Made by a program: the position numbers and the translations under genes. A stretch of 35,949 bases of DNA from Desulfobacterales bacterium (GTDB taxonomy: Bacteria; Desulfobacterota; Desulfobacteria; Desulfobacterales; JANQIE01): NCBI GenBank assembly GCA_028282295.1, contig JANQIE010000061.1, positions 1 through 35,949 on the forward strand, in the 5' to 3' direction. Below, piece by piece: positions 9,455-17,104 of this stretch. The notes under the pieces were generated by a model that searched no databases, was not told the DNA's origin, and worked only from the letters and a program-made list of their open reading frames with translations. Each line of letters begins with the position of its first letter. Positions within the stretch are counted from its first letter, which is position 1.

Positions 9455-9606
9455 CGCGCCTATTCGGAAACGCCAGATATTGTTACCAATCTGAGCCTCC
9501 ACATAACCGCTCGGAGGTCCCGCTTTATAAGCCTAAACTGCGGAGCAAACAGAACGCCACGTCACACGGTTGACCAGATAACTTAAAAGGCGTCCGAATC
9601 GGCAAC
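9455..9606 (+). ncRNA. ssrS: Probable 6S RNA
   Basis: A long closing stem is formed by 9458-9474 (GCC, ATTCGG, ACGCC) and 9589-9603 (GGCGTCCGAATCGGC), with one mismatch and a two-base bulge. Between the arms, GATATTGTTACC resembles the 5' bubble strand of E. coli 6S RNA (GATATTTCATACC as I recall it). The segment AAGCCTAAACTGCGG at about 9531-9545 resembles the conserved 3' segment (AAGCCTTAAAACTGCG). Known 6S RNAs mimic an open promoter and sequester housekeeping RNA polymerase in stationary phase. The exact ends are uncertain: the promoter at 9388-9416 implies a 5' end nearer 9423 or later processing. A covariance-model search was not possible here. Confidence 0.6.
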
Positions 9607-9629
9607 AACCATTTCAGTGGTGCCATAAT

Positions 9630-10193
9630 ATGAAAGAAAAAGTTGTTGGAGAAAATCCAGAAACAGAACCGGAAATTCATAAAGTCCCAACACGTGAGTT
9701 CAGTGTCGGTGATTTAGCTGTTTATCCCGCCCATGGTGTCGGCCGGATTGAGGCGATTGAAAGTCGTGTCGTAAATGGTGAAACACACGACTTTTATATC
9801 TTGAAGGTGCTTGAAAACGGCATGGTGATCATGATTCCCACCATGAATGTCGAGTCGGTCGGTTTGCGTGAAGTCATTGGTGAAGATGACATTCCCAAAG
9901 TTTATGCGATCATGCAAGCCAAGGATGATAATGCTTCGGACAATCAGACATGGAACCGCCGCTACCGGGAGTACATGGATAAAATTAAAACCGGATCACT
10001 TTATGAAGTGGCGGAAGTCTTCCGGGATTTATACCTGCTCAAATTAAACAAAGACCTTTCTTTTGGGGAACGTAAGCTTTACGATACCGCTCAGGGGTTG
10101 CTTGTTTCTGAACTGTCCACTGCAAAAAATAAAAAGGAAGAAACGATTCTGACCGAGATCGAATCGCTATTTACGTTACCATCTCAAGAGTAA
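9630..10193 (+). CDS. carD: CarD/CdnL-type transcription regulator
   Basis: This RNA polymerase-binding protein stabilises open promoter complexes, by family analogy with CdnL/CarD. The 187 residues comprise a polar N-terminal leader (1-23), a TRCF/CarD-type polymerase-interacting domain (FSVGDLAVYPAHGVGRIEAI through the IPTMNVESVGLR segment), and a helical C-terminal DNA-binding domain with the conserved WNRRYREYMDKIKTG region. ATG at 9630 has no clear ribosome site, and no other start precedes the conserved domain. It lies just after the 6S-like RNA, so two modulators of housekeeping RNA polymerase may share one transcript. Confidence 0.9.
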   Translation: MKEKVVGENPETEPEIHKVPTREFSVGDLAVYPAHGVGRIEAIESRVVNGETHDFYILKVLENGMVIMIPTMNVESVGLREVIGEDDIPKVYAIMQAKDDNASDNQTWNRRYREYMDKIKTGSLYEVAEVFRDLYLLKLNKDLSFGERKLYDTAQGLLVSELSTAKNKKEETILTEIESLFTLPSQE

Positions 10194-10209
10194 TCCCCAT
10201 TTCCGAAGC

Positions 10210-11205
10210 ATGCTAGGCGATGACGACGTTATATTTATAGTCGCACATGCCGACGGCGGCATGCGTCTCGATAAGTTCATTCAAAGCCGCCTGCCGGGGC
10301 ATTCCCGCTCTTTTTTAGCCCAACAGATACGCACTCGAAATGTTTTCGTCGATGAAGTCGCTCACAAACCGGGCTATCGGGTGCGTGCGGGCGAAAAGAT
10401 CCATATCGTGATACCGGCGCCGCAACCGGCGGAGTATCGGGCCGAGGCGATTGATCTTGACCGTTTGCATGAAGACCGGGATATTATCGTAATCAACAAA
10501 CCGCCCGGTTTGGTCGTGCACCCGGCTCCGGGGCATGCAACCGGAACCTTGGTAAATGCCCTGTTGCACCATTGCCCGGATTTGGCAGGCATCGGCGGCG
10601 AAATTCGTCCCGGAATCGTGCATCGGTTGGATAAAGATACATCGGGCGTCATGGTTGTCGCCAAAAATGCCCATGCCCAGGAATGTCTCGCAGACCAATT
10701 CAAACAGCGTTGTATTCGCAAGACATATTTTGCTTTGGCAAAAGGCCGGTTCAAGTCGAATCAAGGGATTATCGATTTGCCTATTGGACGCCATCCGGTT
10801 CACCGCAAAAAAATGTCGGTTCGCAGCCGCAGGAGTCGTGACGCGGAGACGCACTGGCGTGTGGTAATCCAATATAAAGCAGCCGCCATGTTGGAGATTG
10901 ATCTGAAAACCGGGCGGACACATCAAATTCGCGTACATCTTGCAGCGATCAATCATCCTATCCTGGGCGATCCCATCTATGGTGGGCGATCGACCCTGCG
11001 CCCCAAACCCGAAAAGGGCCTGCATATCAAAACGCCAAGGCAAATGCTGCATGCGGCGCGGCTAACTCTGCGGCACCCTGTCACTGGTCGGCAAATGAGC
11101 TTTGAGGCGCCTTTGCCGGCGGATATGCAGCAGGTAGTCGCACAACTATCGGCGTTTTCCAATACCACCGAAACAGGTGCATTAAAGAACTCTACCCTTA
11201 TATAA
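10210..11205 (+). CDS. rluD: RluA/RluD-family 23S rRNA pseudouridine synthase
   Basis: It converts specific uridines of rRNA to pseudouridine. The 331-residue protein has an N-terminal S4 RNA-binding domain (about 15-75) followed by the catalytic RluA domain, with the motif HRLDKDTSG holding the catalytic Asp141 and the downstream KTGRTHQIRVH motif. S4 plus RluA architecture and length fit RluD (helix 69 modification), although RluC-type specificity cannot be excluded. ATG at 10210 has a weak upstream GAAG. The gene is 16 bases after carD and probably co-transcribed with it. Confidence 0.9.
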   Translation: MLGDDDVIFIVAHADGGMRLDKFIQSRLPGHSRSFLAQQIRTRNVFVDEVAHKPGYRVRAGEKIHIVIPAPQPAEYRAEAIDLDRLHEDRDIIVINKPPGLVVHPAPGHATGTLVNALLHHCPDLAGIGGEIRPGIVHRLDKDTSGVMVVAKNAHAQECLADQFKQRCIRKTYFALAKGRFKSNQGIIDLPIGRHPVHRKKMSVRSRRSRDAETHWRVVIQYKAAAMLEIDLKTGRTHQIRVHLAAINHPILGDPIYGGRSTLRPKPEKGLHIKTPRQMLHAARLTLRHPVTGRQMSFEAPLPADMQQVVAQLSAFSNTTETGALKNSTLI

Positions 11206-11241
11206 AAAAAGCGATGCCGCACAAAGCAGCATCGCTTTTTT
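11204..11241. terminator. Bidirectional terminator between rluD and rnfB
   Basis: GCGATGC (11211-11217) pairs with GCATCGC (11229-11235). A run of A precedes it and a run of T follows, so it can terminate both the forward rluD transcript and the reverse rnf transcript, which converge here. Confidence 0.88.
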
Positions 11242-11278
11242 AGATTCACATTCAGGCAGCCGGAAAGGCGGCCTTGGA

Positions 11279-13423
11279 TCAGGCTGTAACTTTCTCCGTG
11301 GTCTTCGTCTCTTGCTCATCGTCGACGGATCCATCAGGGTTATAGCAAATCCGACAACAATTCAAGCAGCGACGCGATTCGTACTTGGCGTCTTTTTCGC
11401 TGATGACAAGATCGACCTCTTCAAAGGTTTTGATACGCGCCTCGACTTCCATTTCCGGCATCGGTGTGCGTTTTTTGGAAGATATGCCCAGTACCTTTTC
11501 AAAAAGCGATTCGGGAATATAACGCTGGTAAAGCGAATGGTCTACCGGAGTAATTTCTTCCCCCATGAGATACTGATGAATCGACCGGGCCGCCCGGCGA
11601 CCGCCGCCAATGGCTTCCACGACCAACGATGCCCCGGTGTATGCGTCCCCGGCGGAAAAAATATAGGGGATCGTACTTTGCAGGGTTTCCGGATTGACCG
11701 CTTCAAAGGTATTCCAGCGAGTGATTTCAAGCGCTTCCAGTTCCTTTTCCTTTTCACGGAAGGAAACCTCCGGTCCCTGGCCGATGGCCGTGACCAGCAT
11801 ATCGATGTTCATCAAGGTTTCCGAGCCCTCGATGGGTACCGGCCGCCGGCGCCCGCTGGCATCCGGTTCACCAAGCTCCATTTTCAAAAATTCAAGTTGT
11901 TTGACCGTGCCGCTGTCATCACCGATCACGCGGGTAGGGGCGGCCAGGAAGTGAAATTTGATCCCTTCGTGTTCCGCGGCAACGATTTCGACTTCATTGG
12001 CCGGCATTTCCTTGCGGGTCCGTCGGTAGACAATGGAGACTTCGTCGGCGCCTAACCGCACCAATGTGCGTACACAGTCGATGGCGGTGTTGCCGCCGCC
12101 GATAACAGCGCATTTTTTGCCGACAAACGGCTTGGCTTTCTTGCTGTCGCCTTGCTGGTGCAATGCAAATTTGGTTAGAAAATCGATGCCGGTGTAACAA
12201 CCATTCAGATCCTCGCCGTCCACGCGCAGACTATAATCGCTCCAGGCTCCCACGCCCAGAAAGATGGCTTCATAACCTTCCTGGCGTAGTGATTCGATGG
12301 TGAAGTCTTCGCCCAAGGTCATGTTCATTTTGGTATCAATCCCTAAATTCAGAATACCGTCGATTTCCCACTGTAGCGTTTCCTTGGGTAGACGATATTC
12401 GGGGATGCCGTAGCGAATCATGCCGCCTAATTTCGGCATGGCGTCATAAATTGTTACGCTATGGCCCAGGCGCCTCAAAAAGAAAGCGCAACTGAGTCCT
12501 GCCGGTCCTCCGCCGATAACTGCCACGCGTTTCCCGGTATCCGGGGCGCAGGCAATCGGGTAACGCCGTCCGGAATGCAGTTCCAGGTCCGCCACAAACC
12601 GTTTGAGCTGGTTGATGGAGACCGCCTCATCTTCAATACCGCGGCGGCAATAGTCTTCGCAAGGATGAGGGCAAACCCGGCCGCAGGCCAACAGCAGCGG
12701 ATTGCGTTCGCGGATAGTGTCGACCGCCCCCTGGTAATCGCCCAGCCTGATTTGAGTAATGTATTTGGAGATGTCGATTTGGGCCGGACAGGTTTGTTGG
12801 CAGGGCGCCAAGGCATCTACATCGCGGTTGAAATGCAGCAGCCGTTCGGACATGGTGCGCACATGGAGGATATCTTTCGGGCAGATTGCTTCACAGACAC
12901 CGCAACCGACGCATTTGGCTTCGTCCACCACCGGATAGCCATCGGGGCCCATGTGAATGGCGTCAAAAGAGCAGGCCTTGACGCAATCGCCTTTGCCCAG
13001 ACAGCCGATGCTGCATTCACGGCGACCGCCGAACTGAGCAGTCAAGGCCTGGCAGCTCTCGACGCCGAGATAATAGTAGCGGTCCGCCGCCCGGTCGCCG
13101 CCGGCACATTCATTGATGGAACGCCGCGGCTCAGCGCTGCCCGGGTCGATACCCATGACCTCAGCCACCGCGGCTGCCGATTCCGGTCCGGCAACGATGC
13201 AAACACTCGGTTTGGCCTTGCCTTCCACCACCGCCACCGCCGCGGCGCTGCAACCGGCATAGCCGCAACCGCCACAATTGGCAGCTGCCAGGCAATCTTC
13301 CACTTCCGCGATCCGCGGATCTTCCCAGACATAAAAAATTTTGGACGCCAAGCTTAACACGGTGCCGCAAACAGCACCGATACCCAGCATAACGAGTAGG
13401 GGGGGGATTAATCCTTCAATCAC
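11279..13423 (-). CDS. rnfB: RnfB fused to a GltD/NfnB-like NAD(P)H:FAD oxidoreductase
   Basis: In a normal Rnf complex RnfB accepts electrons from ferredoxin. Here residues 1-190 are RnfB: a membrane anchor (about 5-32), the CX5CX2CX4C cluster motif (Cys44, 50, 53, 58), then two [4Fe-4S] motifs (Cys137-151 and CVGCGVCEAICP at 171-182). Residues 195-714 form a complete GltD-type flavoprotein. It has an N-terminal Cys-rich Fe-S region (208-259), an FAD Rossmann motif VAVIGGGPAGLS (300-311), an NAD(P)H Rossmann motif VIGGGNTAID (440-449) with YRRTRKEMPA after it, and a C-terminal FAD motif. YRRT suggests NADPH preference, by GltD/NfnB analogy. Canonical RnfB has no such domain. The start is GTG with GGAGG 9 bases upstream. 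It is the last gene of the operon. Confidence 0.92.
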   Translation of the reverse strand: MIEGLIPPLLVMLGIGAVCGTVLSLASKIFYVWEDPRIAEVEDCLAAANCGGCGYAGCSAAAVAVVEGKAKPSVCIVAGPESAAAVAEVMGIDPGSAEPRRSINECAGGDRAADRYYYLGVESCQALTAQFGGRRECSIGCLGKGDCVKACSFDAIHMGPDGYPVVDEAKCVGCGVCEAICPKDILHVRTMSERLLHFNRDVDALAPCQQTCPAQIDISKYITQIRLGDYQGAVDTIRERNPLLLACGRVCPHPCEDYCRRGIEDEAVSINQLKRFVADLELHSGRRYPIACAPDTGKRVAVIGGGPAGLSCAFFLRRLGHSVTIYDAMPKLGGMIRYGIPEYRLPKETLQWEIDGILNLGIDTKMNMTLGEDFTIESLRQEGYEAIFLGVGAWSDYSLRVDGEDLNGCYTGIDFLTKFALHQQGDSKKAKPFVGKKCAVIGGGNTAIDCVRTLVRLGADEVSIVYRRTRKEMPANEVEIVAAEHEGIKFHFLAAPTRVIGDDSGTVKQLEFLKMELGEPDASGRRRPVPIEGSETLMNIDMLVTAIGQGPEVSFREKEKELEALEITRWNTFEAVNPETLQSTIPYIFSAGDAYTGASLVVEAIGGGRRAARSIHQYLMGEEITPVDHSLYQRYIPESLFEKVLGISSKKRTPMPEMEVEARIKTFEEVDLVISEKDAKYESRRCLNCCRICYNPDGSVDDEQETKTTEKVTA

Positions 13424-13540
13424 GATTTACCTCCTGGAAATGCTATTTTCAGACCGGCCTCGCGGTCGTTATGGTCGGCAAACAGATTAGCATACACGAT
13501 TTGTGTTGAAAAGGGGGCAGGAAGGGAAATGGGCGGCGAT

Positions 13541-13597
13541 AAAAAAAGCGCCGGCTGCCTGAATAAAGAAGTATTCGTAACGACCCGCACGGCGCTT
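13541..13597 (-). terminator. Terminator-like hairpin inside the rnf operon (rnfA-rnfB gap)
   Basis: On the reverse strand AAGCGCCG (13597-13590) pairs with CGGCGCTT (13553-13546), followed by a run of seven T. The loop is long, 36 bases. It could attenuate transcription between rnfA and rnfB. The 196-base gap is unusually large for adjacent rnf genes and holds no convincing gene. Confidence 0.45.
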
Positions 13598-13619
13598 GTT
13601 TTCATAAAATGATCGCCTT

Positions 13620-14195
13620 TTAAACCATGCCCCTGAACGCGAAAAAGGTCAGTGACATGATTCCGGCTGTCACCAGTGCAATTGATGTGTCTTGCAACGG
13701 TTTCGGCACACGGGCCAGGAGAATCTTTTCGCGGACACCCGCAAAGATAACCAGCGCCAATGCAAAGCCGATGGCGTAACTGAACGAGGCCACCAGGGTT
13801 TCAATGAACGTGTATTCGTTGTTGATGTTCAACAGGCAGACACCCATAACGGCGCAGTTGGTGGTAATCAGCGGCAGAAAGATACCCAATCCGGCATAGA
13901 GCGCCGGGATGCTTTTTTTCAGGAACATCTCGACAAACTGCACCAGGGAGGCGATGACCAGAATAAATGCGATGGTTTGCAGGAATTGGAGCTTAAGGGG
14001 GACGAGTAAAAAATTGTTGACGATCCATGTGATCACGCCGGCCATCACCAGAACAAAAATAACCGCCATACCCATACCAAGGGCGGTTTCCATTTTTTTG
14101 GAGGTCCCCATGAACGGGCATTGGCCAAGGTACTGGGCCAGCAAAATATTGTTGACCAGAATACAACTGATCGCAAGTACGATTAAATCGCCCAT
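13620..14195 (-). CDS. rnfA: Rnf complex membrane subunit RnfA
   Basis: This integral membrane subunit of the Rnf ion-translocating complex forms, with RnfE, a pair of inverted-topology six-helix proteins that hold a buried iron-sulfur centre. The 191 residues are strongly hydrophobic. They carry the family segments NNILLAQYLGQCPFMG (with the conserved Cys) and LITTNCAVMGVCLLN (with the second conserved Cys). AGGAGA lies 7 bases before the ATG. It starts 10 bases after the rnfE stop, so the two are translated together. Confidence 0.95.
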   Translation of the reverse strand: MGDLIVLAISCILVNNILLAQYLGQCPFMGTSKKMETALGMGMAVIFVLVMAGVITWIVNNFLLVPLKLQFLQTIAFILVIASLVQFVEMFLKKSIPALYAGLGIFLPLITTNCAVMGVCLLNINNEYTFIETLVASFSYAIGFALALVIFAGVREKILLARVPKPLQDTSIALVTAGIMSLTFFAFRGMV

Positions 14196-14205
14196 CTAAC
14201 GTCTC

Positions 14206-14814
14206 CTATTTCTTTCCGACAAGGTTCATGAGGCACAGCATCAGTCCCAGACACACAAAGGCGCCAGGGGCTTGCACCATAAATTCAAACGGTTTGTAAG
14301 TTGCACCGAGTGTGAAAAGCGGCTCATTGCCCCAGAGGGTCAATGTCCCCGCTCCCAGAATTTCCCGCACGGCGCCCAAGGCCCCCAGTGACAGGGTGAA
14401 CCCAAGACCGATCCCCAACCCGTCGGCCGCCGATTTAACCAGACCGTTTTTGGATGCGAACGCTTCACTGCGGCCAAGAACAATGCAATTGACAACAATC
14501 AACGGAATAAAAATCCCTAGTTGCTCGTACAATGGATAGGCAAAAGCCTGCGATCCGAATTGAACCAGAGTCACGAAGGTTGCGATGATGATGATAAAAC
14601 AGGCGATACGCACTTTCGCCGGAATAACCTTACGCAACGCCGAGACCAGGATATTGGAAAAGACCAGCACGAACGTGGTGGCCAGCCCCATGCCGAGGCC
14701 GAAAAACATTTTGGTGGTGACACCCAGGGTCGGGCAAAGGCCGAGCACCAAACGAAACGGGGCGATTTCATCCCACAGCCCCTTGGTGAACTCCTGCGCG
14801 ATAGACTTGGCCAT
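14206..14814 (-). CDS. rnfE: Rnf complex membrane subunit RnfE
   Basis: This is the RnfE/NqrD family integral membrane subunit, partner of RnfA in electron transfer across the membrane. The 202 residues begin with the usual polar head (FTKGLWDEIAPFRLVLGLCP, with the conserved Cys), then six hydrophobic helices including IPLIVVNCIVLGRSEAFAS with the second conserved Cys. AAAGGAG lies 7 bases upstream of the ATG. It should directly follow rnfG, but here 1.7 kb of foreign-looking sequence intervenes. It therefore needs read-through or its own promoter, and the 199-base AT-rich upstream gap shows no confident one. Confidence 0.95.
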   Translation of the reverse strand: MAKSIAQEFTKGLWDEIAPFRLVLGLCPTLGVTTKMFFGLGMGLATTFVLVFSNILVSALRKVIPAKVRIACFIIIIATFVTLVQFGSQAFAYPLYEQLGIFIPLIVVNCIVLGRSEAFASKNGLVKSAADGLGIGLGFTLSLGALGAVREILGAGTLTLWGNEPLFTLGATYKPFEFMVQAPGAFVCLGLMLCLMNLVGKK

Positions 14815-15013
14815 ATTTATGCTCCTTTGGCTATACTCCGTTCAAACGCTTAAAACAGTTTTATAAAAATATCCCAGTTCGTCTTATTCATTTGAAACGC
14901 TTGGGACTTAAACAGAATGATTCATTTCTCCAATGTACACTTCTTGTTACGAATGTGAATTGCGATGTTGGTAAAAAAGAATAGCGTTTAGCAAAAATTA
15001 CAACCCTAGTTTT

Positions 15014-15397
15014 TTATACAGCAGAATTAGTATATGGCTCTTGATTTTCCGGATAATTGCAACGTGGGCAGTGACTCATGTGCCCAATCATAATATTACG
15101 TCTAAAGTCCTTTGCCAGTCCGTACCAGAACCATCTAAGTTTACATTGTGGGCATTTAATGCCCACAGACAGGCAGATTGTTGAGATAAAACAAACAATC
15201 ATCGCAGCACATATTAGAATTAAACCTGCATTTTTTTGCATTACGCCGAATGATAGATCGTATAGTTGCGGTTCAAAAGCAATTGCGATGATTCCAAAAA
15301 ACATCATTACTCCTGAACCTATCAAAAGGCGAAAATAAAAATTCCATTTCTTTGTTTGGCCCGAAAGGTTTATGATTGATTTATCATGTGTTATCAA
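15014..15397 (-). CDS. Small two-helix membrane protein, candidate immunity protein
   Basis: The family is not recognised. With the TTG start at 15397 the product is 127 residues. It has two hydrophobic helices (about 21-42 and 57-80), then a tail with two CPxC knuckles (CPQC 82-85, CPRC 110-113) that could bind zinc. The start overlaps the stop of the upstream gene in a TTGA arrangement, and GGAGAAAGG lies upstream, so translation appears coupled. A longer reading from ATG 15472 (152 residues) would overlap the previous gene by 79 bases. Its place after hcp and an unknown gene suggests immunity against that gene's product. This is inference from context. Confidence 0.6.
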   Translation of the reverse strand: MITHDKSIINLSGQTKKWNFYFRLLIGSGVMMFFGIIAIAFEPQLYDLSFGVMQKNAGLILICAAMIVCFISTICLSVGIKCPQCKLRWFWYGLAKDFRRNIMIGHMSHCPRCNYPENQEPYTNSAV

Positions 15398-15933
15398 TAA
15401 TTTATTAACCTTTCTCCTTTTTTCCCAAAATATATTCCATACCCGAAAGGATGCCTCCATAAATCCTTCCATCCTTCTTCACAGATAATGCTGAACATTG
15501 TTCCGCCTATCATGTCTTTGGTTTTCTGGCTTAAAAACTGATTCGTTACGGAGCCTATAGCTACCCCGGTTTCAAAAGCAACTGTTACATAAACAAATTT
15601 TGCTGCCGCACATGCTGCCATCGCACTCAAACGTTGAAAAGCTGAAAGCTTTAAGACACGAAGCGTGCCCGATTTGGTAAATTCCAGAGGTAGTGGCCCA
15701 AAACGACTAGCGGCCCAAGCTAATGGTGTCATTGTGCCTGTATCTTTTGCAAAATGTGAAGCAGCAATAATCCCGGCTCCAAATTTAGTGCCTTTGCCTG
15801 CTATACTTGAATGCGTTGTACGAAAATCCACCATCGCTCCTTTGGCGATTTTTTTTACAAATGTTTTAAATGAGGCCATATCCTTTGGCGATTCATCATT
15901 CGTATATACATAAACCAATGGTTCCTGCACCAT
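15394..15933 (-). CDS. Unknown protein downstream of hcp, candidate type VI effector
   Basis: I recognise no family. The 179-residue protein begins with a polar segment (1-40), has a Gly/Ala-rich part (43-66) and a hydrophobic Ala-rich stretch (about 103-130), and ends with an aromatic tail near GYGIYFGKKGERLINY. No signal peptide is evident. The ribosome site GAGGGG, 5 bases before ATG 15933, is strong. It starts 26 bases after the hcp stop. Position directly behind an orphan hcp, and before a small coupled membrane protein, is the usual layout for Hcp-delivered toxins. The hydrophobic stretch would allow a membrane-active role, but no enzymatic motif supports any specific activity. Confidence 0.6.
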   Translation of the reverse strand: MVQEPLVYVYTNDESPKDMASFKTFVKKIAKGAMVDFRTTHSSIAGKGTKFGAGIIAASHFAKDTGTMTPLAWAASRFGPLPLEFTKSGTLRVLKLSAFQRLSAMAACAAAKFVYVTVAFETGVAIGSVTNQFLSQKTKDMIGGTMFSIICEEGWKDLWRHPFGYGIYFGKKGERLINY

Positions 15934-15959
15934 TTTTCCCCTCTGGTTTTTTGGTGTGC

Positions 15960-16445
15960 TTATAATTTACAGTTTCTTTGAAGATCCCAACCAGTAGCAA
16001 TTTGCCCTGCAGCGCCACCGCCTGAACGATTTTGCTTTATATATGACCATTCGATTTTTCCAAAATTAATTTTGACAAGTTCAATGGGAAAATCGCCATT
16101 CACTTTAGTTGTTACATTGCTGATAATACAATTTGATAGTTTATAGGTCATATATTTCATCTTAGCTGAACCTGCACGACAAAGATCAATTATAACATTG
16201 TCTACGTGGGCCCCTTCTGCACATGCTAGGGCTAATTTAGGAGATGCCTTGTCAAATTGTTTTGAAAAAAAGAAATCATCAAAATCTGCTCTTCCTACAC
16301 TTGCACCACCTGCGCTGCTTACAGTGGGTGATATTTTTTGTCTTAAACCCGTATCAAAATAGATAGCTTCAATCCATCCCGGATATTTATCGTCTGTGCT
16401 TTCGCCGTCAATACCATCAATTTTTATGAAGCCATCAAATGACAT
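15960..16445 (-). CDS. hcp: Hcp family type VI secretion system tube protein
   Basis: Hcp monomers form hexameric rings that stack into the expelled tube of type VI secretion systems and can carry effectors in the ring lumen. The 161-residue protein reads as a typical Hcp1: an N-terminal FIKIDGIDGESTDDKYPGWI, a central DFFFSKQFDKASPKLALACA, then an INFGKIEWSYI strand and the C-terminal GWDLQRN. GGAGAGGA lies 7 bases before the ATG. No other type VI genes (tssB, tssC, vgrG, clpV) lie in the window, so it is an orphan copy. It starts 62 bases after rnfG and is lower in GC than its neighbours. Confidence 0.92.
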   Translation of the reverse strand: MSFDGFIKIDGIDGESTDDKYPGWIEAIYFDTGLRQKISPTVSSAGGASVGRADFDDFFFSKQFDKASPKLALACAEGAHVDNVIIDLCRAGSAKMKYMTYKLSNCIISNVTTKVNGDFPIELVKINFGKIEWSYIKQNRSGGGAAGQIATGWDLQRNCKL

Positions 16446-16507
16446 AAAAAATCCTCTCCTCTTACCAGGTATAATCTGAGGGAAAAAACTCTAAAACCGC
16501 ATCGGCA

Positions 16508-17101
16508 CTATTTGTTAAATTTACCGGCTTGTTCTGCAATCCGGGATTTGAGCCGGTGGTAGATTTTGCCGGCCTCGGTGGCCCCGTTGCAGACGGCCCG
16601 TGAAGTGATCGTAGCGCCGCTCAATGCGTTTATTTCGCCACCATCGGCGGATACCAGATGGGGAGCGATTGCTGATTTACCTTTGAATTGCGCCGCAAAG
16701 GTGGGGTCGTCCTTAGCCCGGGAGCCCAAGCCGGCGGTCTCGCTGTGGGTGGTCACACCAACGCCGACCAATTCGTCCGAATCGAGTTTCACCGCCGCCA
16801 TGATCCCCACATCGCCACCGTAACCCCCCTTGCCTTTAGCCTCGAACGCCACGGCGGTGGCGCCGTCCAGAATGCCGACATAGAAGCTGCGTTCAACGTC
16901 ACCGTCCGTAATTTTGAAACGATCGGTGAGCGGGTCGTTGGACGCTTCGGTTAGGATTTTGCCGATGGCCGGGCCTTTGACAAATTTCAATTCCTGCTGT
17001 TCAATTCTTTCGGCGGTAGCGACCTTGGCATAGGCCAGCAAAAAGCCCGATAGCGAGCTTAAAAGGGTCAGCACCACAACCATTTTAATCATTTCGCGCA
17101 T
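16508..17101 (-). CDS. rnfG: Rnf complex FMN-binding subunit RnfG
   Basis: RnfG carries a covalently bound FMN on the outer face of the membrane and relays electrons within the complex. The 197 residues have an N-terminal membrane anchor (about 5-26), the conserved HSETAGLG segment (119-126) and the flavinylation motif SGATITS (161-167), in which Thr164 is the expected phosphoester attachment site. Its motif is intact, unlike the flavinylation site of the neighbouring RnfD. It starts 3 bases after the rnfD stop. The next gene downstream should be rnfE but is hcp. Confidence 0.95.
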   Translation of the reverse strand: MREMIKMVVVLTLLSSLSGFLLAYAKVATAERIEQQELKFVKGPAIGKILTEASNDPLTDRFKITDGDVERSFYVGILDGATAVAFEAKGKGGYGGDVGIMAAVKLDSDELVGVGVTTHSETAGLGSRAKDDPTFAAQFKGKSAIAPHLVSADGGEINALSGATITSRAVCNGATEAGKIYHRLKSRIAEQAGKFNK

Positions 17102-17104
17102 TTT

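Noticed and set aside
9358..9573. Forward 71-codon frame across the 6S-like RNA
   Set aside because: It begins inside the hppA terminator hairpin and overlaps the structured RNA; no family resemblance.
12461..13357. Forward 298-codon frame antisense to rnfB
   Set aside because: It is a shadow of the GC-rich rnfB-gltD fusion, with no ribosome site or recognisable domain.
13420..13605. Reverse 61-codon frame whose stop overlaps the rnfB start (GTGA)
   Set aside because: The overlap looks like coupling, but the sequence is not protein-like, the ribosome site is poor and the frame runs through the terminator-like hairpin.
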